From Stentor coeruleus (lineage: Eukaryota > Ciliophora > Heterotrichea > Heterotrichida > Stentoridae), in NCBI GenBank assembly GCA_001970955.1, contig MPUH01000076.1:53556-117555 (forward strand): a DNA stretch of 64,000 nt, written 5' to 3'. The notes beneath the pieces are model-generated. The model searched no databases. It was not told where the DNA came from and saw only the letters and a program-made list of their open reading frames with translations. Below, piece after piece: positions 43,594-53,902 of the stretch (its first letter is position 1; each line of letters opens with the position of its first letter). The position numbers and the translations under genes were made by a program.

Positions 43594-44766
43594 CTATAGG
43601 ATTAAAGTTACTAAAGATAAACTAACCACTTGGAATGTTGTGGAAAATGATGAAGTGTATTCGTAGTTGTATTTAGCGTCCCAATATTGATAAGTAAAGA
43701 CGTCTTTGACACATTCTTCATTGTTTTGGATTGCCGTATAGTTCATATAATGGAGCATTGTGTATTTGAGTTCATCATAAAGTATAGTTTTAGTACTTTT
43801 CATACATGTTAAACTCCATCTACGTTCGTTTATACAACTAAGGGCTGATAAGCTTTTTGTCCATTTACTTAATGCTTGGATTAAGCTTTTTGTTACAGAG
43901 TCTCCTGGGAAAGGTTGACAATATTTTATCCCATCGCTATTCATCCCACATGAACATTTTGTATAAAGAGTCTTTGTTGCATCAACACATTCAACTCCAG
44001 TTAAACATGCTATTGGTTGTTTATATGCACTTTTTACTGCATTTTTACATATGAAAAGCTGTGAGTCATTAGCCATTGGACCACACATACCGGTTTCACA
44101 AATAAGAGACACGTTGTTTACACAGCCCAAAATCGCACCACCAACTTTGACAGAAAAATAAGGTCTGCATTCACCAAATGATGATGTGATATTGTAATCA
44201 CAGCCAGCACTGTTTACGCAGTCTATGTCAGTTTGGCATATTCCTTGACCTGGTCTTAATAGCTCATCACATATTGTAATTGATGGATAATATTTATTTG
44301 GTATACATTGAAGTCCTGGTTGACATTGATTTGATGATGTACAAGTTGATTTTAATGGTAAACCAGAACATGTGCCGAATTCACAAATGTTGCTAGTACA
44401 AGCTGCATTTGATGCACAAGGACTTTCACCAGGGTAGACTATTCCATATGAGAGATTTGGGATATTACAAGTCACTTGATAGGTAGACTTGTTGAATATA
44501 TCTACTTGAGTTGCATCACAGAAGTTGTTTTTTTCGTAAGGATTCGTACATCCTACAATAGAATAATTTCCGACAATGTTGCCAGTGGTAAAATTATTAT
44601 ATTCAAGGCATAAAGAGTAAAATTCAGTGGTTTCAGTGGAAGGTGAACAGGAATATAAAGTGCATGGTTTTTCTGCAGGCTGAGGACTTGTATATAGTGG
44701 ATAAAGAACATTTTGCCCATTGGTGAAAGCAAACAACATGAGCAGCAAGTGCATTTTTATTACCAT
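43594..44766 (-). CDS. Secreted or GPI-anchored cysteine-rich surface protein
   Basis: 390 residues with a signal peptide (MHLLLMLFAFTNG; Met at residue 5 may be the true start), about 30 Cys in patterns such as CASNAACTSNICEFGTCSG and CQTDIDCVNSAGCDYN, and several Asn-x-Ser/Thr sites. It ends in a short hydrophobic segment (FQVVSLSLVTLIL) without charged residues after it, the layout of a GPI-anchor signal. The Cys spacing resembles Dickkopf/EGF-like modules common in ciliate surface proteins, not a named family. It starts only 15 bp after the stop of the upstream oxidoreductase gene on the same strand. Confidence 0.85.
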   Translation of the reverse strand: MVIKMHLLLMLFAFTNGQNVLYPLYTSPQPAEKPCTLYSCSPSTETTEFYSLCLEYNNFTTGNIVGNYSIVGCTNPYEKNNFCDATQVDIFNKSTYQVTCNIPNLSYGIVYPGESPCASNAACTSNICEFGTCSGLPLKSTCTSSNQCQPGLQCIPNKYYPSITICDELLRPGQGICQTDIDCVNSAGCDYNITSSFGECRPYFSVKVGGAILGCVNNVSLICETGMCGPMANDSQLFICKNAVKSAYKQPIACLTGVECVDATKTLYTKCSCGMNSDGIKYCQPFPGDSVTKSLIQALSKWTKSLSALSCINERRWSLTCMKSTKTILYDELKYTMLHYMNYTAIQNNEECVKDVFTYQYWDAKYNYEYTSSFSTTFQVVSLSLVTLIL

Positions 44767-44781
44767 TTATTCAACCTAGCC

Positions 44782-45753
44782 TTAAATTATTCTTAGTACA
44801 ATTTTTCCAATATTCTCATTTTTCTCCATTATCAAATGCCCAGATTGTACATCTTCAATACCTAATTCTTTATAAATAATGCTCTTCATACGCCCATTTT
44901 CAAACTCTTCAAGTACCCCATCTGCAATAAATTTACTAATAACATCATTTCTAAATTCATCAGACCTAGCTCTAAATGATGTAAAATGCAATGTAGACAG
45001 CTTAGCGAAAATCTTAGCAAAATCTATATCTTTAACTTTACTTCCAGACAAGAACCCATAAATAATCCATCTGGAATTTTTATTCAAACAGCTGATATTA
45101 TCAGAAACATAACTTGCTCCCACACTATCCATAATAAGATCTGCACCTCCAAAATTCTTAATGGCTGGAAGAAAAGACCCAGATTTATAGTTCCAAACAA
45201 AGTCCGCACCAAGATCTTTGCAAGCTTTTTCTTTATCACTAGACCCACAAGTAGTAAATACCTGAAGATTTTTCCATTTGGCTAATTGAATTAAAGCTAA
45301 ACCGACTCCACTAGCCCCAGCATGAACAAGAACTTTTTCTTGTTCTTTTCCTTTACCAAGATAAAACAAGCATTTATATGCTGTAAGAAAGACTTCACAA
45401 AGCCCTGCAGCTTGAGTATATGATAATTTTGATGGTATTGGAAGTACTTGATCTTTATGAACTGTGACATATTCAGCATATCCTCCACCTCGTAAAAAAC
45501 CCATAACCCTAGTTCCTAAAGGCCATTTTTCATGTCCTCCTGAAATTTCTCCTGAACATTCTAAGCCTAAAATATCAGTATAACCTGGAGGTGGAGGATA
45601 AAGACCTCGACGTTGAAGAAGATCAGCACGATTTAGAGCTGTAGCATGAACTTTAATCAAAACCTCGTTTGGGCCGGGTGTTGGAATTGGAATTTGACTT
45701 ATTTTCATTACTTCAACCCCACCTGTCCCTAAACATTTTACTGCTCTCATCAT
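44782..45753 (-). CDS. NADPH:quinone oxidoreductase, PIG3/TP53I3-like
   Basis: 323 residues, a zinc-free medium-chain dehydrogenase/reductase. The N-terminal catalytic domain carries NRADLLQRRGLYPPPPG, highly typical of the PIG3 subgroup, and the nucleotide-binding fold begins HAGASGVGLALIQLAK (AxxGxxG type). GFLRGGGYAEYVTVH and the C-terminal half also match. It reduces quinones using NADPH; no targeting signal is seen. The second Met (MRAVKCLG) is the more usual start and an equally likely one. Flanking minus-strand genes lie 15 and 30 bp away. Confidence 0.93.
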   Translation of the reverse strand: MMRAVKCLGTGGVEVMKISQIPIPTPGPNEVLIKVHATALNRADLLQRRGLYPPPPGYTDILGLECSGEISGGHEKWPLGTRVMGFLRGGGYAEYVTVHKDQVLPIPSKLSYTQAAGLCEVFLTAYKCLFYLGKGKEQEKVLVHAGASGVGLALIQLAKWKNLQVFTTCGSSDKEKACKDLGADFVWNYKSGSFLPAIKNFGGADLIMDSVGASYVSDNISCLNKNSRWIIYGFLSGSKVKDIDFAKIFAKLSTLHFTSFRARSDEFRNDVISKFIADGVLEEFENGRMKSIIYKELGIEDVQSGHLIMEKNENIGKIVLRII

Positions 45754-45783
45754 TTTATTAGGCTTATTTATTGTTGTTTAATA

Positions 45784-46266
45784 CTAGTTTTCTAGTAACT
45801 CTTTAAGGATTTTTTCAGTTTCAAGGTCTTCGACCTTTGCTGTATGATTTTCTTCTAAAAAGGAAAAATCAAACTCATGAGGATGGCTTTCAAATCCTTG
45901 ATGTAAAGTCTGGGATGATAATGGAATATGAGGTTTTGTTAAAGATGGGCTATCGGAATGGTTTTGATTTGTTGAAATAGGCTTTTCTGTTAAGGAATTG
46001 TTTGCTTTAAGGTTTATTGGATTTTGGTTTTGTTTATCAGATGAAGTTTTGAAAGTGGGAATTGAAGGTTTAGTTTCGGTTGGGGGTTGATTTATGCTTG
46101 GAGTACTGATAGCACTAACATCTTTAGAGATTGTGATTGGTTTTGAAGATTGGGTATTTTGTGATTTAGTGTTTTCTAGATGTTTATTATTGGAAAGAGG
46201 CTTGTTCTGAAGATTTTTATTTAGTTCGCCTTTTGGCTCGAATTTCTGAGAAACTCCGCATCCCAT
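45784..46266 (-). CDS. Disordered protein with predicted N-myristoylation and palmitoylation
   Basis: 160 residues. It begins MGCGVSQKF: Gly2 with Ser6 fits N-myristoylation and Cys3 could be palmitoylated, together a plasma-membrane or ciliary-membrane signal. The middle 110 residues are Ser, Thr, Pro, Asn and Lys without hydrophobic core. The end is an amphipathic acidic helix (AKVEDLETEKILKELLEN), a likely partner-binding site. No family is known to me. It is the first of three minus-strand genes packed with almost no spacer. Confidence 0.75.
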   Translation of the reverse strand: MGCGVSQKFEPKGELNKNLQNKPLSNNKHLENTKSQNTQSSKPITISKDVSAISTPSINQPPTETKPSIPTFKTSSDKQNQNPINLKANNSLTEKPISTNQNHSDSPSLTKPHIPLSSQTLHQGFESHPHEFDFSFLEENHTAKVEDLETEKILKELLEN

Positions 46267-46431
46267 TATTTTATCCAGTGAGTAGTTTCAAATATTCATA
46301 AAATGAACTCTTAGATTAACATATCAGTAAAAATTTTATATAAACTCTAAATATCTCTTTGTATTCAATATAAAAACATTATAACACTTGCTTACAATAA
46401 TAATTTGTATAAAAACTAAATGTTTATTTAA

Positions 46432-46670
46432 AAATAACAAATTTTTACACCTTTTTCAGTAGACAAAAAAAATCATAACTAAATTCTCCTATTACTTATT
46501 ATTAGCATAGTATAAATAATAACAAAAAATTCAAAATACAATTATTCTTANAAATAACAAATTTTTACACCTTTTTCAGTAGACAAAAAAAATCATAACT
46601 AAATTTTCCTATTACTTATTATTAGCATAGTATAAATAATAACAAAAAATTCAAAATACAATTATTCTTA
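46432..46670. repeat. 119-bp direct duplication around a single N (46551)
   Basis: 46432-46550 matches 46552-46670 with one C/T difference. Confidence 0.9.
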
Positions 46671-46676
46671 TATATA

Positions 46677-46885
46677 ATCATACAACTAGATTTATATTCT
46701 TAACACCCTAACACCCAAATAATAAATCATCACACCTTCAAAACTAAAAATCACAAACTCCTCAATAATCTCTTCTCATTNATCATACAACTAGATTTAT
46801 ATTCTTAACACCCTAACACCTAAATAATAAATCATCACACCTTCAAAACTAAAAATCACAAACTCCTCAATAATCTCTTCTCATT
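46677..46885. repeat. 104-bp direct duplication around a single N (46781)
   Basis: 46677-46780 matches 46782-46885 with one C/T difference. Confidence 0.9.
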
Positions 46886-47020
46886 TAAAAAATCTTAAAT
46901 TTTCCCCACTTCTTATAATAAAATCATAAATTCTTATTCTTATTAATCCTAAAACATATAAATATCATATACTCCATATTACTAAAAACCTTAAGCGAAA
47001 TTATACTGTGAAGGATAAAA

Positions 47021-48058
47021 TTAAGACTCTTGTTTTTTAGATAAGTCTTGTTGAGTGTCCACAGGATCTTTTGTTTTTATAAACCTAAAGCCCATCTTAA
47101 GGAGCAAAATAAACCAATACCAATGTAAAACCACAAGCACATGGACCATAGCTCCAAGTATACCAATTCCATACATTTCATGCATCATAGGATTAGTATA
47201 ACAACTGACTCTAATAAAGTCAAAAGGAAAAACAATAAGCCTTGTATAGAACCAAGATATCATCAACAGTAAATAAGATAAAAAAGTCAGTTTTTTAAAA
47301 TCAGTGTCAACAAAAAACCTTGTATAAGACACAAATGCATCAGAAATATCATGAGAATAAAGTATCAATAAAGACATCGGCAAATAATTCATAAGATAAG
47401 CCAATGATACAAGCATAACAGTTATTGAATGATGGAGAAGCATTTCCATAAAATCATTCCTGATCTTTCCTGCAACATGAACTATTAATGAATGTAAATG
47501 ATATCCAAGCTGGATAATAAAATATTCACGTATATAGAAAATCCCTTCATGGCTGAAATATGGGGTGTCTCTAAATACGTCATCAACAATTCCATTTCCT
47601 CCTAAACTTGTTGGCATAAAGTACGAGTCTTTAGCGATATAATAAGCAAAGCCTACAGCAAAAGTGAAATACACACCTTTGAATAAACATTTTATCATCC
47701 TTTCAGCCCTTTCAATTCTCTCTTCCCCTTTGTACTTTTCAGATACTAATTTGCAGGCAAGTCCTAAGAAGATTTTTTGATTTAAAGCTAAAAGACCAGT
47801 TAGTATCATGGATACAAGGAATGAATAGCCTAAATCTATGTATTGAGGCCATTGAGTATAGTCAGGACGTTGGACGATTCTCATTTGGTAGATCACGTTG
47901 AATTCTCTTAAAAATAAACCAAGGAACGGGCAAAGTAATAAGAAAATTACTAAGAAAAGCAATTGCATTTTGTTCTTACCTACTGAAGCCCACATAGCAT
48001 CAGTAATTGGGAATTTTTTTGGAATAGCTTGAGAGGCTGATGTTTCCTTCCTGACCAT
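47021..48058 (-). CDS. Ceramide synthase (LAG1/TLC family)
   Basis: 345 residues, multi-spanning. The TLC domain carries the Lag1 motif: RNDFMEMLLHHSITVMLV with His209 and His210, and LYSHDISDAFVSYTR with the conserved His236, Asp237 and Asp240. The family acylates sphingoid bases with acyl-CoA to make ceramide in the ER. About six or seven hydrophobic segments are visible, with a charged loop (KYKGEERIERAERMIK) characteristic of the region before the motif. No homeobox-like domain, as in fungal and plant enzymes. The C-terminal tail is charged but lacks a strict KKxx retrieval signal. Confidence 0.93.
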   Translation of the reverse strand: MVRKETSASQAIPKKFPITDAMWASVGKNKMQLLFLVIFLLLCPFLGLFLREFNVIYQMRIVQRPDYTQWPQYIDLGYSFLVSMILTGLLALNQKIFLGLACKLVSEKYKGEERIERAERMIKCLFKGVYFTFAVGFAYYIAKDSYFMPTSLGGNGIVDDVFRDTPYFSHEGIFYIREYFIIQLGYHLHSLIVHVAGKIRNDFMEMLLHHSITVMLVSLAYLMNYLPMSLLILYSHDISDAFVSYTRFFVDTDFKKLTFLSYLLLMISWFYTRLIVFPFDFIRVSCYTNPMMHEMYGIGILGAMVHVLVVLHWYWFILLLKMGFRFIKTKDPVDTQQDLSKKQES

Positions 48059-48569
48059 TAATATTAAAAGGACTTTAGATTATGCATTTGGACATGAGAA
48101 GAAACGAAAATGGTTTTAAAATTTTCGTTGCTTTGTTCGGTTGAATATTGAAAGAAAGAGCGGAAAAGTGTTTTGGAGATTTTTTTCGACAGGGTTTGAG
48201 TTGATGAAATAGTTTATAGAAAAGTTTGATAAGATGCTGTTAGGATAAAGTAAGCTTGTTAAGTGGAGAGTTTTATCAAACTTTATTGATAGAAAATAGG
48301 AAGGTGAAGAAAATATCATTAGATCGTGAGTTTATTTTTCTGTGCTTTTGGCTAAAGGTTTATTAGTTTAGAAAGTATATGAAATTAATTCTCTTATTAG
48401 GTTTGGATTATCATGATGATCAAAGAAAAACTAAAGTTATAAGAAAGATACTCAGAGTAATCGTAATGAAGATAAGATTTTTACAATAATTACAGCTACT
48501 TTTAAGTATATATAATAATTGTTGTTGTGAAAAAAATGATTAATTTTGCTTTTATATTTCATTATGGGT

Positions 48570-48842
48570 GTATGAGGAATATTAGGATTAATGAATTATC
48601 GCTTGTGATATATAAACACTTGATTAACTTTATAATGAATCTTTAGTATAGTTATCTGCTTTTTCTTGTGTAATTTTATACTTTTTATATAATTTCGTAT
48701 TTGGANGTATGAGGAATATTAGGATTAATGAATTATCGCTTGTGATATATAAACACTTGATTAACTTTATAATTAATTTTTAGTATAGTTATCTGCTTTT
48801 TCTTGTGTAATTTTATACTTTTTATATAATTTCGTATTTGGA
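48570..48842. repeat. 136-bp direct duplication around a single N (48706)
   Basis: 48570-48705 matches 48707-48842 with a few substitutions (AATGAATCTTTAG against AATTAATTTTTAG). Confidence 0.9.
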
Positions 48843-48950
48843 AAATACAGTGTAATTTAAGTTAATTAAGGTTTAATTTTTGTTTTATTTATTAACTTGA
48901 AAATACAGTGTAATTTAAGTTAATTAAGGTTTAATTTTTGTTTTATTTAT
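48841..48950. repeat. 52-bp tandem repeat, period 58
   Basis: GAAAATACAGTGTAATTTAA and the following 32 bases occur at 48841-48892 and 48899-48950. No N between; it directly abuts the preceding assembly duplication. Confidence 0.9.
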
Positions 48951-49244
48951 CTAACTTCAGCTTGCTTATAAAAATTGTTGTTGTTCTTCGTTTTTCTAAT
49001 TCTATTAAAAATACTTAGAAAACTTAAAATATTTCAAACTAAATCCTATTCAAAATCATCGAACACCATTTTCAATAATAATTCAACACACTAATTTTAA
49101 TTTTCTAAATCAATATACCCAGTATCTAATACTTTCATATAATTATAACTCAAAATACACCTAAAAATTTTTAATCCTAAAAAACAGCATTCAATTAAAT
49201 ATCTTATTACATTTAACCATCATAACTGATTTCTATAAGTACAT

Positions 49245-49811
49245 TTATTTTAGTTTAAATCTCTTAGTGTTTTTAGCTACAGATTGCCCAGTCCTTATTA
49301 TATCAAATTTCCTCTCTTTCCAATCATAAAGTTCTCTCACTGCTCTCATACCTTTTTCATACAATTCAAGTTCAAGTTCAGTCAATTTTTTAATTATTTT
49401 CGGATCAGAGTTGTGTGTGATTTCATTAAACAAATGGATAAATCTAGCAAGAAAAACTTTATATAATAGTTTGACAAGTTCAGCACCATCAAGAGAATCA
49501 CTTAGTTTGATTCCAACTTCAAAGAAATAATTTGTTCGTTCTTTCAATGATATTATCTTAGGGTCAGCTTTGAGTGTATTTCGATAACTATCACTGAAAA
49601 ATTTGGGGACTTCAATTTTTGCTAAGTCACGTCGAGCCATACTGATTCCAAGCCAGAGTGGAATACTGAATCGGGATGATTTTTTTAAGTCTAAATCTGT
49701 GCCTTGTGGGTAAAGGAATCCAGCACCTTTAATTTCTTTTGTTGTTTCGATCATCACCGGCTCTTCTTCCGCTAATATATCGTCGATGTCCCAATAGCTT
49801 CCTTTAATCAT
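49245..49811 (-). CDS. PSF3: GINS complex subunit 3 (Psf3)
   Basis: 188 residues. It follows the Psf3 layout: SYWDIDDILAEEEPVMIETT near the start (compare the LDDIL motif of other Psf3), GAGFLYP, IPLWLGISMARRDLAKIEVP (matching the LPLWLA...R...VELP segment) and ADPKIISLKE, then an all-helical C-terminal part. GINS, with Cdc45 and Mcm2-7, forms the replicative helicase. Length is close to the eukaryotic norm of about 190-215. The start codon is preceded by GC-containing CGCGGGA, unlike most starts here, with ATATAATAATAA just beyond. Confidence 0.88.
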   Translation of the reverse strand: MIKGSYWDIDDILAEEEPVMIETTKEIKGAGFLYPQGTDLDLKKSSRFSIPLWLGISMARRDLAKIEVPKFFSDSYRNTLKADPKIISLKERTNYFFEVGIKLSDSLDGAELVKLLYKVFLARFIHLFNEITHNSDPKIIKKLTELELELYEKGMRAVRELYDWKERKFDIIRTGQSVAKNTKRFKLK

Positions 49812-51414
<1,603 letters not shown>

Positions 51415-52083
51415 CTAATAGTTTATTTGTTTTTTAGGTTGTGTGAAAAGATGAAATTTAAGTTTGATTATATGATGGATTAGGTTATTTACAAAAAGGG
51501 CAAGAGAAGCTGCAGAAAAACACAAAAGGTGAAAAAAAAAATTGATTTGAAGATTAGAGTTGTAACAGAGAAATTTAGCTTTAAAGGGTAAAGACAAAAA
51601 ATTGGGTTGAATTTTTATGGGATTTTTTTCAGGTATTTTTGTAGGAAAGTTAATTAATAGAGGATGATATGTTGAATATATGGATTTTTAGAATTTGTTT
51701 AGGGTTATTTTGTTGTTAGATTATTCAGAAAAGATACTGATAAAAAAGGTTGATAGGATTTAGGTTTTAATTCAAAAATTGTTTGAATACCAAATCAATT
51801 CTATAACACAGAGTTTGATTTTCTGTTTACAATTTCTAGATCTAATTCAATTTTTAACTCATTCCAAATTTCTTCAATAGTATTTTCATGAACTCCTGAT
51901 CCAGAATTGATAAACCCTAAGGTGTAAATTATGATGCAATAATAACAATCTTTAAGCTTTGAATAAGTTTTTCAGCAATCTCTATATATAACGCTCCCAT
52001 TTGCAAAAAACCTCTTGATTATTTCTAAATATTATATAAATAAATAATTAAGACCTCATATCAAACTCAGTCTATATTTAAAT
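51415..52083. other. Intergenic region; G-rich left half, transposase relic in right half
   Basis: 669 bp between two plus-strand genes. 51415-51770 is C-poor. 51801-52025 is a decayed minus-strand transposase, which leaves less than 60 bp of other sequence before the next gene's start. Confidence 0.7.
51801..52025 (-). pseudogene. Merlin/ISXO2-like DDE transposase remnant (C-terminal part)
   Basis: Reading the minus strand in one frame: IIKRFFANGSVIYRDC, then TGA, then KTYSKLKDCYYC, then GFINSGSGVHENTIEEIW, then NELKIELDLEIVNR and a TAG. This parallels the ISXO2-like domain (PF12762 type), in which a G-S-x-I-x-x-D-x-W-x-x-Y-x-x-L segment holds the second catalytic Asp and G-x-H-x-N-x-I-E-x-x-W holds the Glu. 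The TGA sits exactly where the family has Trp. There is no start codon, no first Asp and no terminal repeats that I can see, so it is a fossil. It occupies the upstream region of the FxPxI-repeat gene. Confidence 0.7.
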
Positions 52084-53688
52084 ATGTATGATAACGAAAT
52101 TTACACCTTCGAGCTAGACTTTTTCGACACAAAGCCTACTAAAAAGAAACTCTCTCTTTGTGATACACACAAGCTTTTAAAGAAACCTAGCTTTACTGAA
52201 CTAAATAAAAGAATCAATGAATATCCTTCTTCACCTCCTAACATAAACAATCAATCAAGACCTGCATCAACTGGTGTAAGAAAGTCTAGGGTTCCAACCT
52301 CAACCTCCCGTGAAAGATGTACACGGACTCCAGAAGACTACCTAAAAGAATGTACCTTCAAGCCTACTATATCTAAATCCCACAGCAAAAAAACCTTAAA
52401 AGTCCCATTAGAAAAAAAACTGCAACTTCTAGCTAAATCCAAACGTGACACAATAGAAAACCGTGAAAAAGCCAAACTAAAAAAAGAAATCGAAGAAGCA
52501 GCTTCATATCCATACACCCCTGAAATCTCTAACTACAACCTCAAAAGTAAATTTTCATACGAAAAACAATCACAAACAAACAAATACGAAGAACTAGAAA
52601 AACTTAAAAGACAACAAGAACTAGAAAAAGAATCCGAGTGTACATTTCACCCAAAAATCATCAATAAAACGAATTCTCAAACAATCCCACTTCATGAAAG
52701 AATTGACCAGATCCAAATCCAAAAACTTAAAAGTTCTTATAAACTACGACAAAAATATGATATTGATCTAAGTTTTAAACCACAAATAAATAGTCGTTCA
52801 CGTGCTTTAAGTACACAAAGAAAAACATCAACTGATATAGGTAGCGAAAGTACAAAAAAAGGACTTTCACATGCTGGGTCAAGTAAGGAAATTATATGTT
52901 CTGATATATCCCCAATACGTATACCGAAAAGAGAATTTTATGATCATAGCGAGTTTTTTAATCGTCAAGATGAGCATATTAACCGCAAAAACTCAAATAT
53001 AAAAACCCGTCAAGAAGCTCAAAATGAGTCTTTAACATTTACCCCTATGATAAATAAACAATCTTCGATTATTGCTGATAATAACACTTCACCTAAAACT
53101 ATTATTAAACGTATGAGAGAAATGAGTGATAATAATGTACTTAAAATGCAAAGGCAAAATGCAGCTCGTGAAGCTTTTTATGCGAAATTCCCTTTTGCCC
53201 CTGAGATAAATGAAGTGTCACAAAAAATAGGCAGAAGTTCAAGTATTGAAAAACTTACTGAAGATAATATTAAGAAAAAAAATATTGATAGAAAAGTTGA
53301 AGAAATATGCCAGGATGATATGAAAAATTGCACTTTTAGTCCAAAGATTAATCCTAAGAAGTTTCATTACTTGAAATCTTCATATGGACAAGATGGGGAT
53401 ATTATGAAGAGGATTGAAGAAGAAGATAAGGAGAAAAGGGAAAAAAATAGAAGGATGAAATTTGAGAAAGAATTTGAAGAAGCGAAATGTTGTAGTTTTA
53501 GGCCGGAGATTAGTAGAGAAAAAAATAAATTTGAGAAAAAAACTAGTGTTAAAGGGCTGGATAGATATTTTGAGCTGAAACAAATGGCGAAGAGGATTAG
53601 TGTTGAGAAGGAAGAACAAGAGAAAAATGCTTTTGCGTATACTGGAGGATGTAGGAAACTTGAGTGGATTTCAAGTAATGTTACGTAG
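52084..53688 (+). CDS. FxPxI-repeat protein
   Basis: 534 residues, highly charged. A short motif recurs at irregular spacing of about 45-110 residues: ECTFKPTIS, ECTFHPKII, LSFKPQIN, LTFTPMIN, FPFAPEIN, NCTFSPKIN and CCSFRPEIS, that is [CLP]-[TSF]-F-x-P-x-I. The stretches between are Lys/Glu-rich helices and Ser-rich linkers. Proteins with such spaced F-x-P-x-I/L motifs are frequent in ciliates and kinetoplastids and several are axonemal or cytoskeletal, but I cannot name an orthologue. Function is unknown; an extended microtubule- or filament-binding scaffold is one possibility. Confidence 0.8.
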   Translation: MYDNEIYTFELDFFDTKPTKKKLSLCDTHKLLKKPSFTELNKRINEYPSSPPNINNQSRPASTGVRKSRVPTSTSRERCTRTPEDYLKECTFKPTISKSHSKKTLKVPLEKKLQLLAKSKRDTIENREKAKLKKEIEEAASYPYTPEISNYNLKSKFSYEKQSQTNKYEELEKLKRQQELEKESECTFHPKIINKTNSQTIPLHERIDQIQIQKLKSSYKLRQKYDIDLSFKPQINSRSRALSTQRKTSTDIGSESTKKGLSHAGSSKEIICSDISPIRIPKREFYDHSEFFNRQDEHINRKNSNIKTRQEAQNESLTFTPMINKQSSIIADNNTSPKTIIKRMREMSDNNVLKMQRQNAAREAFYAKFPFAPEINEVSQKIGRSSSIEKLTEDNIKKKNIDRKVEEICQDDMKNCTFSPKINPKKFHYLKSSYGQDGDIMKRIEEEDKEKREKNRRMKFEKEFEEAKCCSFRPEISREKNKFEKKTSVKGLDRYFELKQMAKRISVEKEEQEKNAFAYTGGCRKLEWISSNVT

Positions 53689-53902
53689 ATAATTAAGTTT
53701 TTAAGGGTTTTCGTTTTGAAATTTTAAAAAGTTTGCCAGGGGTTGGGTGATTTTGTTGTGGTTTTATGATAAGAGGATACGATAATTAAAGCTCATTTTT
53801 TTTTTAGAAACCAAAAATATCATTTCACATCATTAAACCCAACAAAAAATCTAAGGTTTATCTTCCATAATCCTTTAAAACTCCACCCTAGTCAAATTAC
53901 AC

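Larger units (their letters stand above)
46267..47020. other. Intergenic region with two assembly duplications
   Basis: 754 bp as written, about 225 bp less when both duplications (N at 46551 and 46781) are collapsed. It separates two minus-strand genes and shows no coding signal. Confidence 0.7.
48059..49244. other. Intergenic region with two different duplications
   Basis: 1.19 kb. The first 300 bp is G-rich on the plus strand (5' flank of the ceramide synthase gene). Then come a 136-bp duplication around the N at 48706, a tandem duplication without N at 48841-48950, and C-rich DNA (3' flank of the next minus-strand gene). A 67-codon frame at 48116-48319 is not convincing. Confidence 0.65.

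Noticed and set aside
44767-44781. The 15 bp between the PIG3-like and Cys-rich genes as an intron joining them.
   Set aside because: It does not begin with GT or end with AG on the minus strand, and both proteins have normal ends.
48116-48319. 67-codon minus-strand frame upstream of the ceramide synthase.
   Set aside because: It follows the usual strand asymmetry of a 5' flank and resembles no protein.
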